Origin: Citrobacter farmeri
GTDB lineage: Bacteria > Pseudomonadota > Gammaproteobacteria > Enterobacterales > Enterobacteriaceae
DNA length: 64,000 nucleotides
NCBI RefSeq assembly: GCF_019048065.1
Contig: NZ_CP077291.1
Location: 1,860,001 to 1,924,000, forward strand
Reading direction: 5' to 3'
The position numbers and the translations under genes were made by a program. Numbering within the stretch: the stretch's first letter is position 1; every line of letters begins with the position of its first letter. Shown here in pieces: positions 37,146-46,838 of the stretch. Below the pieces are notes generated by a model, which was not told the DNA's origin, did not search any database, and saw only the letters and a program-made list of their open reading frames with translations.

Positions 37146-37635
37146 AATTGCGTCATCCTTATCTGTCTAATGCCAGGTTATTTAACGTTGTATGCAATTT
37201 TTTGATAATTCCAGCATTGCTGGTCGATGTGGATAATATTGTTTTTTGAAAGGGATTGGAATATGTATTGAATATAATTTCAAATTATTGTTTCTATTTT
37301 TGTATGGCTGAGAGTTATGTGTTTTTTATTTTATTTTATTTTATTAGTGATGATATTATTTTGTTTTAATGCCATATATTGTGGCTTGTCTGGTGCTATT
37401 TTATTTTTGAAGTGTTCTATTTGTTAATTAAATTGACAACAATTTCCTGTTTGAGACATTTCATTAACCGTGACTTGTATCAAATCGTGATGGAAAAAAA
37501 ACTTAATAAATTCTGAAATTGCAGGATGTCTGCTCAAAGCGCACAAAAAGATGAAATTCATCCCTTTGTTCGCCTCATTGCTTCACCCTTGCCAGGGCAA
37601 AATGAGCCTATCGTAAATCATCACAGATGCAGGCC
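37146..37635. other. Divergent AT-rich promoter region of the pilus operon and flhB
   Basis: 490 bases. The left 300 (37170-37440) are very AT-rich, far above the surrounding genes, a composition typical of horizontally acquired DNA silenced by H-NS. It contains four direct copies of TTTTA (37324-37343). The right part, from about 37440, should hold the flhBAE promoter, where I could not assign an FlhDC site with confidence. No gene is seen. Confidence 0.6.
37324..37346. repeat. TTTTA tandem repeat upstream of the pilin gene
   Basis: Four perfect tandem copies of TTTTA occupy 37324-37343 with a partial TTA extension. They are about 180 bases upstream of the pilin start. Short tandem repeats in fimbrial promoters can slip and switch expression, but here this is only a candidate. 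Confidence 0.7.
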
Positions 37636-38790
37636 GTGGCGGACGAAAGCGAGAGCGACGACAAAACAGAAGCCCCCACCCCCCACCGACTTGAAAAAGC
37701 GCGGGAAGAGGGACAGATCCCCCGTTCCAGAGAACTGACGTCACTGCTGATTTTGCTGGTGGGCGTCTGCATTATCTGGATTGGCGGTGAGTCACTGGCC
37801 AGGCGGCTATCCGGCATGCTGTCAGCGGGACTGCGCTTTGATCACAGCATGGTCAATGACCCCAATCTGATCCTCGGGCAAATCATACTGTTGATTAAAG
37901 AAGCGATGATCGCGCTGTTGCCGCTGATCGCGGGCGTCGTGCTGGTAGCGCTTGTCTCGCCGGTTCTGCTCGGCGGTCTGGTCTTTAGCGGTAAATCGCT
38001 GCAACCCAAATTTTCCAAACTCAACCCATTGCCAGGGATCAAACGTATGTTCTCGGCGCAGACGGGGGCGGAACTGCTGAAGGCGATTCTGAAATCCACG
38101 CTGGTGGGCAGCGTGACGGCGCTGTATCTGTGGCACAACTGGCCGGAGATGATGCGTTTGATGGCGGAGTCCCCGCGTACAGCGATGGGGAACGCGCTGG
38201 ATCTCGTTGGCTTGTGTGCGCTGTTGGTGGTGCTGGGCGTGATCCCGATGGTCGGATTCGATGTGATTTTCCAGATCATGAGCCATCTGAAAAAATTGCG
38301 CATGTCACGCCAGGATATCCGCGATGAATTTAAACAAAACGAAGGCGACCCTCACGTGAAGGGACGTATCCGACAGATGCAGCGCCAGGCGGCGCGTCGA
38401 CGCATGATGAACGACGTCCCCAATGCTGATGTCATCGTCACCAACCCCACGCACTATTCGGTGGCGCTTCAGTATGACGAAAACAAAATGAGCGCACCGA
38501 AAGTGGTGGCGAAAGGCGCTGGACTCGTGGCGTTGCGCATTCGTGAGATCGGTGCCGAAAACAAAATTCCCACGCTTGAAGCGCCGCCTCTGGCGCGTGC
38601 GCTTTATCGCCACGCCGAGATTGGTCAGCAGATCCCAGGGCAACTGTACGCCGCCGTTGCGGAAGTACTGGCCTGGGTCTGGCAGCTTAAACGCTGGCGA
38701 CTTGCCGGTGGGGAACGTCCACCACAACCTGCAAATCTTCCGGTGCCTGAGGCCCTGGACTTTATGAACGAGAAGACTACCGATGGCTAA
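37636..38790 (+). CDS. flhB: Flagellar export-gate/switch protein FlhB
   Basis: Inner-membrane protein of the flagellar type III export apparatus that switches substrate specificity. I chose GTG 37636 (384 residues, near the Salmonella 383), giving MADESESDDKTEAPTPHR; an ATG at 37627 adds three residues, and neither has a strong ribosome site. Four membrane helices follow the basic, acidic-residue-rich N-terminus. The autocleavage motif NPTH lies around residue 270 (VIVTNPTHYSVAL). The C-terminal tail resembles E. coli (PVPEALDFMNEK). First gene of flhBAE, overlapping flhA by 8 bases. Confidence 0.93.
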   Translation: MADESESDDKTEAPTPHRLEKAREEGQIPRSRELTSLLILLVGVCIIWIGGESLARRLSGMLSAGLRFDHSMVNDPNLILGQIILLIKEAMIALLPLIAGVVLVALVSPVLLGGLVFSGKSLQPKFSKLNPLPGIKRMFSAQTGAELLKAILKSTLVGSVTALYLWHNWPEMMRLMAESPRTAMGNALDLVGLCALLVVLGVIPMVGFDVIFQIMSHLKKLRMSRQDIRDEFKQNEGDPHVKGRIRQMQRQAARRRMMNDVPNADVIVTNPTHYSVALQYDENKMSAPKVVAKGAGLVALRIREIGAENKIPTLEAPPLARALYRHAEIGQQIPGQLYAAVAEVLAWVWQLKRWRLAGGERPPQPANLPVPEALDFMNEKTTDG

Positions 38791-40861
38791 TCTGGTCGCG
38801 ATGCTGCGCCTGCCCAACAACATGAAAACCACGCAGTGGCAGATCCTTGCCGGGCCGATCCTCATTCTGCTGATCCTGTCGATGATGGTTCTGCCGCTAC
38901 CGGCGTTTATCCTCGATCTGCTGTTTACCTTTAATATCGCGCTGTCAATTATGGTGCTGCTGGTGGCGATGTTCACTCAGCGTACGCTGGAATTCGCCGC
39001 GTTTCCAACCATTCTGCTGTTCACCACGCTGCTGCGTCTGGCGCTGAACGTGGCCTCAACCCGTATCATTTTGATGGAAGGACACACCGGTGCGGCAGCG
39101 GCAGGGAAGGTCGTTGAAGCGTTCGGTCACTTCCTGGTCGGTGGTAATTTCGCTATCGGTATCGTGGTGTTCGTTATCCTCGTCATCATCAACTTTATGG
39201 TCATCACCAAAGGTGCCGGACGTATTGCCGAAGTGGGCGCGCGCTTTGTCCTTGACGGAATGCCGGGTAAACAGATGGCGATTGACGCCGACCTTAACGC
39301 CGGTCTTATCGGCGAAGATGAAGCGAAAAAGCGTCGTTCAGAGGTGACTCAGGAGGCCGACTTCTACGGTTCGATGGACGGTGCGAGTAAGTTTGTTCGC
39401 GGTGACGCCATCGCCGGTATTTTGATTATGGTGATCAACGTCGTGGGCGGTCTGCTGGTGGGCGTGCTGCAACACGGTATGACCATGGGACATGCTGCGG
39501 AAAGCTATACCCTGCTGACCATTGGTGATGGTCTGGTGGCGCAGATCCCGGCGCTGGTGATCTCAACCGCGGCGGGCGTTATCGTCACCCGCGTGAGTAC
39601 CGATCAGGACGTCGGCGAGCAGATGGTCGGCCAGCTGTTCAGTAACCCCAGAGTGATGTTGCTCAGTGCAGCGGTACTGGGTCTGCTGGGGCTGGTTCCG
39701 GGTATGCCGAACCTCGTCTTCCTGATGTTTACCGCTGCGCTGCTGGGGCTGGCCTGGTGGATCCGGGGCCGTGAACAGAAGGCGCCAGCCGAACCGCAGC
39801 CGACTAAAGTTCCGGAAAATAACTCGGTGGTGGAAGCGACCTGGAATGATGTGCAACTGGAAGACTCTCTCGGCATGGAAGTGGGCTATCGCCTGATCCC
39901 AATGGTCGATTTTCAGCAGGATGGCGAGCTGTTGGGGCGTATCCGCAGTATTCGTAAAAAGTTCGCCCAGGACATGGGCTTTCTGCCGCCGGTGGTACAC
40001 ATCCGCGACAATATGGATCTCCAGCCAGCGCATTACCGCATTCTGATGAAAGGTGTTGAAATTGGCAGCGGAGATGCCTATCCGGGACGCTGGCTGGCGA
40101 TCAACCCTGGCACTGCCGCCGGCACTTTACCGGGCGAGCAGACGGTGGACCCTGCATTTGGTCTGGATGCGATCTGGATCGAAAGCGCATTAAAAGAACA
40201 GGCGCAGATTCAGGGCTTCACCGTGGTGGAGGCCAGTACCGTGGTCGCCACACATCTGAACCACCTGATTGGCCAGTACGCGTCTGAACTGTTCGGCCGC
40301 CAGGAAGCGCAGCAACTGCTGGATCGCGTGTCGCAGGAGATGCCGAAGCTGACTGAAGATCTCGTGCCTGGCGTGGTGACCCTGACCACGCTGCATAAAG
40401 TGTTGCAGAATCTGCTGGACGAAAAAGTGCCGATTCGCGATATGCGTACCATTCTGGAAACGCTGGCAGAACATGCGCCGTTGCAGAGCGATCCGCATGA
40501 GCTCACTGCGGTGGTTCGCGTGGCGCTGGGGCGCGCCATTACTCAGCAGTGGTTCCCGGGTAACCATGAAGTCAGTGTGATTGGTCTTGATACCGCGCTG
40601 GAACGTCTGCTGTTGCAGGCGCTACAGGGCGGCGGTGGACTGGAGCCGGGTCTTGCCGACCGTCTGTTAGCGCAAACCCAGGAGGCGCTGTCCCGCCAGG
40701 AGATGCTGGGTGCGCCGCCAGTACTGCTGGTTAACCATGCGTTGCGTCCATTGCTGTCGCGCTTCCTGCGCCGCAGTCTGCCGCAACTGGTGGTGCTGTC
40801 GAACATGGAGTTGTCCGATAACCGTAACATTCGCATGACGGCGACCATTGGAGGTAAATAA
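38783..40861 (+). CDS. flhA: Flagellar export-gate protein FlhA
   Basis: Major export-gate component with about eight N-terminal membrane helices and a large cytosolic domain that docks substrate-chaperone complexes. 692 residues, the E. coli length. The conserved FHIPEP-family segment is visible in the loop TKGAGRIAEVGARFVLDGMPGKQMAIDADLNAG (positions about 145-180). The C-terminal domain (about 350-692) is complete. It overlaps flhB at the start, and its stop overlaps the flhE start by one base. Confidence 0.97.
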   Translation: MANLVAMLRLPNNMKTTQWQILAGPILILLILSMMVLPLPAFILDLLFTFNIALSIMVLLVAMFTQRTLEFAAFPTILLFTTLLRLALNVASTRIILMEGHTGAAAAGKVVEAFGHFLVGGNFAIGIVVFVILVIINFMVITKGAGRIAEVGARFVLDGMPGKQMAIDADLNAGLIGEDEAKKRRSEVTQEADFYGSMDGASKFVRGDAIAGILIMVINVVGGLLVGVLQHGMTMGHAAESYTLLTIGDGLVAQIPALVISTAAGVIVTRVSTDQDVGEQMVGQLFSNPRVMLLSAAVLGLLGLVPGMPNLVFLMFTAALLGLAWWIRGREQKAPAEPQPTKVPENNSVVEATWNDVQLEDSLGMEVGYRLIPMVDFQQDGELLGRIRSIRKKFAQDMGFLPPVVHIRDNMDLQPAHYRILMKGVEIGSGDAYPGRWLAINPGTAAGTLPGEQTVDPAFGLDAIWIESALKEQAQIQGFTVVEASTVVATHLNHLIGQYASELFGRQEAQQLLDRVSQEMPKLTEDLVPGVVTLTTLHKVLQNLLDEKVPIRDMRTILETLAEHAPLQSDPHELTAVVRVALGRAITQQWFPGNHEVSVIGLDTALERLLLQALQGGGGLEPGLADRLLAQTQEALSRQEMLGAPPVLLVNHALRPLLSRFLRRSLPQLVVLSNMELSDNRNIRMTATIGGK

Positions 40862-41253
40862 TGCGCATACTTTTTTGGCTGTTACTCTTCCCGCTGACAG
40901 TACAGGCTGCCGGGGAAGGGGCGTGGCAGGCCAGTAGTATCGGAATTACCCTGAATCATCGCGGAGTATCCGCTTCGTCGGCACCGCTTTCATCCAGCCA
41001 GCCCGTCTCTGGCCTGATGACGCTGGTCGCCTGGCGTTATGAACTGAATGGCCCGACGCCTGCCGGTTTACGGGTGCGCTTATGCTCGCAATCCCGCTGT
41101 GTAGAGATAGAGGGGCAGAGCGGGACAACGCTGGCATTTAGCAACGTCCCCGCCGTTGAGCCGTTACGTTTTATCTGGGAAGTTCCCGGCGGCGGCCGTT
41201 TAATTCCCGCACTGAAAGTCCAGAGCAATCAGGTGATAGTGAACTACCATTAA
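40861..41253 (+). CDS. flhE: Flagellar periplasmic protein FlhE
   Basis: Periplasmic accessory of the flagellar export apparatus; mutants in Salmonella and E. coli leak protons and alter swarming. 130 residues with a signal peptide ending VQA before AGEGAWQASS. Two cysteines (CSQSRC) are present. Last gene of flhBAE, starting at the final base of the flhA stop (TAAATG). Confidence 0.93.
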   Translation: MRILFWLLLFPLTVQAAGEGAWQASSIGITLNHRGVSASSAPLSSSQPVSGLMTLVAWRYELNGPTPAGLRVRLCSQSRCVEIEGQSGTTLAFSNVPAVEPLRFIWEVPGGGRLIPALKVQSNQVIVNYH

Positions 41254-41268
41254 CATTTCAACTCCTCA

Positions 41269-41307
41269 TCAGGCAGCGGAATAAACTGCTGCCTGACCCG
41301 CATTTTT
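41269..41307 (+). terminator. Terminator of flhBAE
   Basis: TCAGGCAGC (41269-41277) pairs with GCTGCCTGA (41288-41296) and a TTTTT run follows at 41303. It lies 16 bases after the flhE stop. Confidence 0.75.
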
Positions 41308-41325
41308 GACCTCGTCTTTTGATCT

Positions 41326-41347
41326 AAAAGAAACGCTGTTTTATAAA
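41326..41347 (+). promoter_or_regulatory. KdgR-like operator upstream of the rhiT-like gene
   Basis: The core GAAACGCTGTTTT inside an AT-rich palindrome (41326-41347) matches the KdgR consensus GAAAC-N3-GTTTC with one mismatch. KdgR represses rhamnogalacturonan and pectin genes, including rhiTN in Dickeya, so the placement about 175 bases before the transporter gene is functionally coherent. Confidence 0.6.
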
Positions 41348-41375
41348 TCGGTGACACGCGTTGCCGGTCTCTTTG

Positions 41376-41412
41376 CGTTTTTGCCATTTCACTCCTGCAG
41401 GTGGCAAAAACG
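41376..41412. repeat. 11-base perfect inverted repeat upstream of the rhiT-like gene
   Basis: CGTTTTTGCCA (41376-41386) and TGGCAAAAACG (41402-41412) are separated by 15 bases. It may be a second operator or a leader structure; no T run follows. Confidence 0.6.
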
Positions 41413-41520
41413 AAAAGGTATCCAGGTTTGTAAGCTTTTACTGTAGCCGTGTAAGAACTCCCCCTGGCGCCGCCAACTGGCCGGGAGTCCGTCCCCCAAC
41501 CATTTGCAGGGTTAACGGTA

Positions 41521-43104
41521 ATGAAAACACGTAAAATTGGATTGGTGAATTATTTCGCCTATGGCTCAGGCGATTTCCTGGGTGCAGGCACCACGGCGCT
41601 CACGGCAGCCTGGCTGCTCTATTTCTATACAACCTTCTGCGGGCTTTCTCCCATCGAAGCGACTTTCATCTTTGCTGCTGCAAGGGTGCTGGACGCGGTT
41701 GTCAGTCCGCTGATGGGCTTTTTGACCGATAACTTCGGTTCCACCTGGTTTGGCAAACGCTTTGGCCGGCGTAAATTCTTTATCCTGTTGGGGATCCCGT
41801 GCGTATTCAGCTACTCGCTGATGTGGGTAGGGGATATGAGCTTCTGGTATTACCTGCTGACCTATTTGCTGTTTGATATCGTCTATACCATGATCCTGGT
41901 GCCTTACGAGACGCTGGTACCGGAAATGACCGATGATTTTAAACAGAAAACGAAGTTTTCCGGCGCGCGTATCGGTATGGCGCAAATGTCCGCGATTCTG
42001 GCCTCTTTCTTGCCCGGCATTTTGTTAACCGCTTTCGGCAAGGACAACCCGATCTCCTTCTTTTATGCCAGCCTGGTCTTCTCAGTGCTGTGCGCATTAA
42101 TGCTGACCTTCGTCTGGTTCTTTACCTGGGAGCGCCCACGTGAAGAGTGGACGGAAGCCGCGCTGCGTGCGGAAGAGGAGAAAAAGAGCCTGACGTTTAG
42201 CCAGAGCATGAACCGCCTGTTCGTGGAGTTAAGCTCCACACTGCGGATTAAGATATTCCGTCAGCATCTGGGGATGTACCTCGGCGGCTATATTGCGCAG
42301 GATGTGTTCAACGCTGTCTTTACCTATTACGTAGTATTTGTCCTGATGCAGGAAGCGTCAATGGCATCGAATCTGCTTGGCACGATGGCGATCTTCCAGT
42401 TTATTGCGGTCATCGCCATGATCCCGTTATGTATCCGTTTTGGACCCGCGCCGTCCTACCGGATGGTCGTGATACTGTTCGGCCTGAGTTCACTCTCCTA
42501 TGCGGTGCTTTACTACGCCGGATTGAGCGATATTTACTCCCTGCTGCTACTGGTTTCTGCGGTGGCTGGCCTGGGGCGCGGCGGCATCAACTATGTACCA
42601 TGGAATACCTATACCTACATTGCGGATGTGGATGAAGTCATCACCGGTCAGCGCCGCGAAGGGATCTTCGCCGGGATCATGACCCTGACGCGTAAAGCAT
42701 CACAGGCAGGGGCGGTGATGCTGGTCGGGATTGTCATGCAAATGTCGGGCTTTGTTTCAGGACAGAGCACGCAGCCCGAAGCGGTCAGTCATACCATTCT
42801 GCTGATCCTCAGCTGCGGTACGCTGCTGGTGCTGGCCTGCGGCTTCCTGGTTTCCCTGCGCTTCAAACTGAATTTGCAAACCCACAGTACGCTGCGCGAA
42901 GAGACGGCGAAAATGCGCGAATCCGGTCGCGCAATGCCTGAGAGTGTTACTCCGCAGGCGCGCGCCACCGTCGAGATGCTTGCCGGACTGCCGTATGAAT
43001 CACTTTGGGGTAACAACAATATTGGTTACCTGAATCGTAATAAACCCGCGGCTCCTTCGCTGAAGCAGGCTGCGATATTGAATTCGACTTATCACAGAGG
43101 TTAA
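41521..43104 (+). CDS. rhiT: GPH-family sugar:cation symporter (RhiT-like)
   Basis: Inner-membrane symporter of 527 residues in the glycoside-pentoside-hexuronide family (MFS_2). About twelve membrane helices are visible, with a charged central loop (WERPREEWTEAALRAEEEKKS). The conserved early loop DNFGSTWFGKRFGRRKFF resembles the family's first signature. The pairing with a GH105 hydrolase and the KdgR-like box point to unsaturated rhamnogalacturonides, the substrate of RhiT in Dickeya, rather than melibiose. The gene name follows that context, so it is inferred. Four bases separate it from the hydrolase gene. Confidence 0.75.
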   Translation: MKTRKIGLVNYFAYGSGDFLGAGTTALTAAWLLYFYTTFCGLSPIEATFIFAAARVLDAVVSPLMGFLTDNFGSTWFGKRFGRRKFFILLGIPCVFSYSLMWVGDMSFWYYLLTYLLFDIVYTMILVPYETLVPEMTDDFKQKTKFSGARIGMAQMSAILASFLPGILLTAFGKDNPISFFYASLVFSVLCALMLTFVWFFTWERPREEWTEAALRAEEEKKSLTFSQSMNRLFVELSSTLRIKIFRQHLGMYLGGYIAQDVFNAVFTYYVVFVLMQEASMASNLLGTMAIFQFIAVIAMIPLCIRFGPAPSYRMVVILFGLSSLSYAVLYYAGLSDIYSLLLLVSAVAGLGRGGINYVPWNTYTYIADVDEVITGQRREGIFAGIMTLTRKASQAGAVMLVGIVMQMSGFVSGQSTQPEAVSHTILLILSCGTLLVLACGFLVSLRFKLNLQTHSTLREETAKMRESGRAMPESVTPQARATVEMLAGLPYESLWGNNNIGYLNRNKPAAPSLKQAAILNSTYHRG

Positions 43105-43108
43105 AGAT

Positions 43109-44248
43109 ATGAAGGTTTGGCCTGTCAAACATAGCTCGTTACTGCGTCAGCCGGAACGGTTTATCTCACGGGAAGAGCTGAAAGCGTTAATTCAGACGGT
43201 GACGACCAATCTGGTGAACATCAAGGACGAGACGGGTCAATTTCTGCTGCGCCTGGACGACGGACGTGTGATTGACACCAAGGGCTGGGCAGGGTGGGAA
43301 TGGACGCATGGAATCGGGCTGTATGGGATGTATCAGTACTACCAACAGAGCGGCGACGAGACGATGCGCGATATCATCGACAACTGGTTCGCAGACCGTT
43401 TTGCCGAAGGGACTACCACCAAAAACGTCAACACGATGGCGCCGTTCCTGACGCTGGCGTATCGCTATGAGGAGACGCGTAATCCGGCTTATCTGCCGTG
43501 GCTCGACGCGTGGGCGGAATGGGCGATGTATGAGATGCCGCGTACCGATCACGGCGGCATGCAGCACATCACGCTGGCGGAAGAGAACCATCAGCAGATG
43601 CGGGACGACACCCTGATGATGACGGTGCTGCCGCTGGCGAAAATCGGCAAGTTGCTTAACCGGCCTGAATACGTGGAAGAGGCGACCTATCAGTTTCTGC
43701 TGCACGTACAGAATCTGATGGATCGGGAGACCGGCCTGTGGTTCCACGGCTGGAATTATGACGGGCATCATAACTTTGCCAATGCCCGCTGGGCGCGCGG
43801 CAATAGCTGGCTGACCATCGTGATCCCGGACTTCCTCGAACTGGTGGATTTGCCGGAAAACAGCGCAGTGCGCCGCTATCTGGTCCAGGTACTGAATGCG
43901 CAGATTGCCGCGCTGGCGAACTGTCAGGATGAAAGCGGGCTTTGGCATACGCTGCTTGACGACCCGCATTCCTACCTGGAAGCCTCCGCCACCGCAGGGT
44001 TCGCCTACGGGATTTTAAAAGCCGTGCGTAAGCGCTATGTCAGCGCAAACTATGCCGACGTGGCGGAAAAAGCGATTCGTGGAATTGTGCGGAACATTTC
44101 ACCGCAAGGGGAGTTATTACAAACTTCATTCGGTACAGGAATGGGGCACGATCTTGACTTCTATCGGGCGATACCGCTGACGTCCATGCCCTACGGCCAG
44201 GCAATGGCGATGTTGTGTCTGACGGAGTATTTGCGGAAGTACTTCTGA
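43109..44248 (+). CDS. rhiN: Unsaturated rhamnogalacturonyl hydrolase, GH105 (RhiN/YteR-like)
   Basis: Cytosolic glycoside hydrolase of 379 residues in the GH105/GH88-like (alpha/alpha)6 barrel family. It cleaves the 4,5-unsaturated galacturonate from rhamnogalacturonan disaccharides by hydration. The candidate catalytic aspartate is Asp167 in QMRDDTLMM, which aligns by pattern with Asp143 of Bacillus YteR. Aromatic clusters WAGWEWTHGIGLYGM and GLWFHGWNYDGHHNFANARWARGNSW line the active-site barrel. No signal peptide. Start ATG 43109 after AGGTTAAAGAT. Likely an operon with the symporter. Confidence 0.82.
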   Translation: MKVWPVKHSSLLRQPERFISREELKALIQTVTTNLVNIKDETGQFLLRLDDGRVIDTKGWAGWEWTHGIGLYGMYQYYQQSGDETMRDIIDNWFADRFAEGTTTKNVNTMAPFLTLAYRYEETRNPAYLPWLDAWAEWAMYEMPRTDHGGMQHITLAEENHQQMRDDTLMMTVLPLAKIGKLLNRPEYVEEATYQFLLHVQNLMDRETGLWFHGWNYDGHHNFANARWARGNSWLTIVIPDFLELVDLPENSAVRRYLVQVLNAQIAALANCQDESGLWHTLLDDPHSYLEASATAGFAYGILKAVRKRYVSANYADVAEKAIRGIVRNISPQGELLQTSFGTGMGHDLDFYRAIPLTSMPYGQAMAMLCLTEYLRKYF

Positions 44249-44261
44249 TAGCCTGATAGCA

Positions 44262-44287
44262 AAAACCCGGCGCTTGCCGGGTTTTTT
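44262..44287. terminator. Bidirectional terminator between rhiN and argS
   Basis: AAAACCCGGC and GCCGGGTTTT pair around GCTT, with A and T runs on both sides, suiting both convergent genes. Confidence 0.88.
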
Positions 44288-44294
44288 CTGTAAC

Positions 44295-46028
44295 TTACAT
44301 CCGCTCTACGGTTTCGATCCCCAGAGTATCCAGACCGAGCTTCAATGTTTTCGCCGTCAGCAAAGCCAGTTTCAGGCGGCTGTTACGAACCTCTTCGTTC
44401 TCTGCGCTCAGAATTGGGCAGTGCTCGTAGAAGCCAGAGAACAGACCGGCGACATCATACAGATAGGCACACATCACGTGCGGGGTCCCTTCACGTGCGA
44501 CAACGGTCAGCGTCTCTTCGAACTGCAGCAGACGGGCAGCTAGCTGTGCTTCGCGATCTTCGCTGAGCATAACCTTAGCATTCGCCAGGTCATTTTCATC
44601 CAGTCCGGACTTACGGAATACCGACAGCACGCGGGTGTAGGCGTATTGCATGTATGGCGCGGTGTTACCTTCGAACGCCAGCATGTTGTCCCAGTCGAAG
44701 ATGTAGTCGGTGGTACGGTTTTTGGACAGATCGGCGTATTTCACCGCGCCAATACCGACAGCGTTAGCCAGTTTTTCCAGCTCGTCTGCCGGCATATCCG
44801 GATTCTTCTCACTCACCAGACGGCGTGCGCGTTCCAGCGCTTCGTCCAGCAGGTCAGCCAGTTTCACGGTACCGCCTGCGCGGGTTTTGAACGGTTTACC
44901 GTCTTTACCCAGCATCATGCCAAACATATGGTGTTCCAGCGGCACGGAGTCCGGTACATAACCGGCTTTACGCACGATGGTCCATGCCTGCATCAGGTGC
45001 TGATGCTGACGGGAGTCGATGTAATAGAGCACGCGATCGGCATGCAGCGTCTCATAACGGTATTTGGCGCAGGCAATATCGGTGGTGGTATACAGATAAC
45101 CGCCATCTTTCTTCTGAATGATGACGCCCATCGGTTCGCCTTCCTTGTTTTTATACTCATCAAGGAATACCACCGTTGCGCCTTCGCTCTCGACGGCCAG
45201 ACCTTTGGCTTTCAGATCGGCTACGATCCCCGGCAGCATCGGGTTGTACAGGCTTTCACCCATCACATCGTCGCGAGTCAGGGTCACATTCAGACGGTCA
45301 TAGGTGATCTGGTTCTGGGACATGGTGATGTCGACCAGCTTGCGCCACATTTGCAGGAAGTACTCGTCGCCACCCTGCAGTTTAACCACATAGCTACGTG
45401 CGCGCTCGGCGAAGGCTTCGTCTTCGTCGTAGTGTTTTTTGGCTTCACGGTAGAAACCTTCGAGATCGGCCAGCGCCATTTCACCGGCGTTTTCCTGTTG
45501 CTGTTTTTCCAGGTAAGCGATCAGCATACCGAACTGGGTGCCCCAGTCGCCGACGTGGTTGGCGCGAATAACGTGGTGGCCGAGGAACTCAAGGGTACGC
45601 ACGGCGGCATCACCAATAATGGTGGAACGCAGATGCCCGACGTGCATCTCTTTCGCCACGTTCGGCGCGGAGTAATCTATCACCACCGTCTGCTTCGCGG
45701 GTTTTGCCACGCCGAGACGATCGGAGGTCAGTGCCTGTTCCACGTGTTCTGCCAGGAACGCCGGGTCGAGGAAAATGTTGATAAAGCCAGGGCCCGCGAT
45801 TTCAACTTTACTGGCGATACCGTTCAGATCCAGATGAGTCAGCACCTGCTCAGCCAGTTGTCGCGGAGCCATACCCAGTTTTTTAGCAACTGCCATCATG
45901 CCATTGGCCTGATAGTCGCCGAACTGTACTTTTGCTGACTGACGAACCTGCGGTTCGCAATCTGCAGGCGCGCCTGCAGCAATCATGGCCTGACTGACTT
46001 TTTCTGAGAGAAGAGCCTGAATATTCAC
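44295..46028 (-). CDS. argS: Arginyl-tRNA synthetase
   Basis: Class I aminoacyl-tRNA synthetase charging tRNA-Arg; 577 residues, the E. coli length. The HVGH active-site signature is at residues 129-132, followed by [11 protein letters not shown]. The KMSKS motif is degenerate, as usual in ArgS. The N-terminal domain for tRNA D-loop recognition and the C-terminal anticodon-binding helical domain (ending GIETVERM) are complete. ATG 46028 with a GGTATTCCGGTGA-type upstream site. Monocistronic. Confidence 0.98.
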   Translation of the reverse strand: MNIQALLSEKVSQAMIAAGAPADCEPQVRQSAKVQFGDYQANGMMAVAKKLGMAPRQLAEQVLTHLDLNGIASKVEIAGPGFINIFLDPAFLAEHVEQALTSDRLGVAKPAKQTVVIDYSAPNVAKEMHVGHLRSTIIGDAAVRTLEFLGHHVIRANHVGDWGTQFGMLIAYLEKQQQENAGEMALADLEGFYREAKKHYDEDEAFAERARSYVVKLQGGDEYFLQMWRKLVDITMSQNQITYDRLNVTLTRDDVMGESLYNPMLPGIVADLKAKGLAVESEGATVVFLDEYKNKEGEPMGVIIQKKDGGYLYTTTDIACAKYRYETLHADRVLYYIDSRQHQHLMQAWTIVRKAGYVPDSVPLEHHMFGMMLGKDGKPFKTRAGGTVKLADLLDEALERARRLVSEKNPDMPADELEKLANAVGIGAVKYADLSKNRTTDYIFDWDNMLAFEGNTAPYMQYAYTRVLSVFRKSGLDENDLANAKVMLSEDREAQLAARLLQFEETLTVVAREGTPHVMCAYLYDVAGLFSGFYEHCPILSAENEEVRNSRLKLALLTAKTLKLGLDTLGIETVERM

Positions 46029-46093
46029 CGGAATACCTTACGTTGATGAAGCGGGATGTTATTTACCGCACCAGTTTAAGAATTAAGGGCGGG

Positions 46094-46122
46094 AGTATAC
46101 TGCAAATGCCCCCCTGCGTCAG
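46094..46122 (-). promoter_or_regulatory. Candidate argS promoter
   Basis: On the minus strand CTGACG and TATACT are separated by 17 bases, about 65-95 bases before the argS start. Confidence 0.45.
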
Positions 46123-46266
46123 CACCGCACAGCCGTAAGCGCGTACAGAAAATAAGCGTTAAAGGAGTGCATAAGCATGCATACCGCAAAACCTGCAATC
46201 TGCAGTTGGTTGCAAGAGGCCAACAGAGTAAATTAGCGGCTTTGAACACCGATAAGAGCTCTCATT

Positions 46267-46836
46267 ATGGCGAACTGGCAGACTATTGACGAACTGCATG
46301 ATATTTCCGCAGATTTACCGCGATTCACTCAGGCGTTCACAGAACTTTCCACTCGCCTCGGTCTGGATGTTGCACCGCTTGAGGCCGATCACATTTCTTT
46401 GCGCTGTCATCAGGATGCCACTGCTGAACGCTGGCGTCGTGGATTTGAACAATGCGGCAAGTTGCTGTCGGAAAATACTATCAACGGCAGACCGATTTGC
46501 CTGTTTAAATTGCACGAGCCGGTGTGCGTCGCGCACTGGCTTTTCTACATTGTGGAACTGCCGTGGCCCGGAGAAAAGCGGTATCCTCATGAAGGGTGGG
46601 AGCATATTGAAATTGTCCTGCCGGGCTCCCCTGAAACCCTGAATGCCCGCGCGCTGGCGCTGCTTTCGGACGACGGATTAAGCCAGCCGGGTATGTTTGT
46701 GAAAACCAGTTCACCGAAAGGGGAACACGAACGTCTGCCAAACCCGACGCTGGCGGTCACTGACGGGAAGGTAACCGTCAAATTCCACCCATGGTCGATT
46801 GAGGCGATTGTCGCCAGTGAACAGCAACAGGAGTGA
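46267..46836 (+). CDS. yecM: YecM family protein (VOC superfamily)
   Basis: Cytosolic protein of 189 residues, related to the vicinal-oxygen-chelate fold seen in metal-dependent isomerases and dioxygenases. Conserved His and Glu candidates for metal binding include [10 protein letters not shown] and [12 protein letters not shown]. coli YecM (188 residues) has a solved structure but no known function. Ends with [18 protein letters not shown]. The stop overlaps the cutC start region; cutC begins at 46839, two bases after. Confidence 0.9.
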   Translation: MANWQTIDELHDISADLPRFTQAFTELSTRLGLDVAPLEADHISLRCHQDATAERWRRGFEQCGKLLSENTINGRPICLFKLHEPVCVAHWLFYIVELPWPGEKRYPHEGWEHIEIVLPGSPETLNARALALLSDDGLSQPGMFVKTSSPKGEHERLPNPTLAVTDGKVTVKFHPWSIEAIVASEQQQE

Positions 46837-46838
46837 AT

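Noticed and set aside
44646..45938. Long (430-codon) open frame antisense to argS
   Set aside because: It is the opposite-strand shadow of a complete, conserved argS gene; the deduced protein has no family features.
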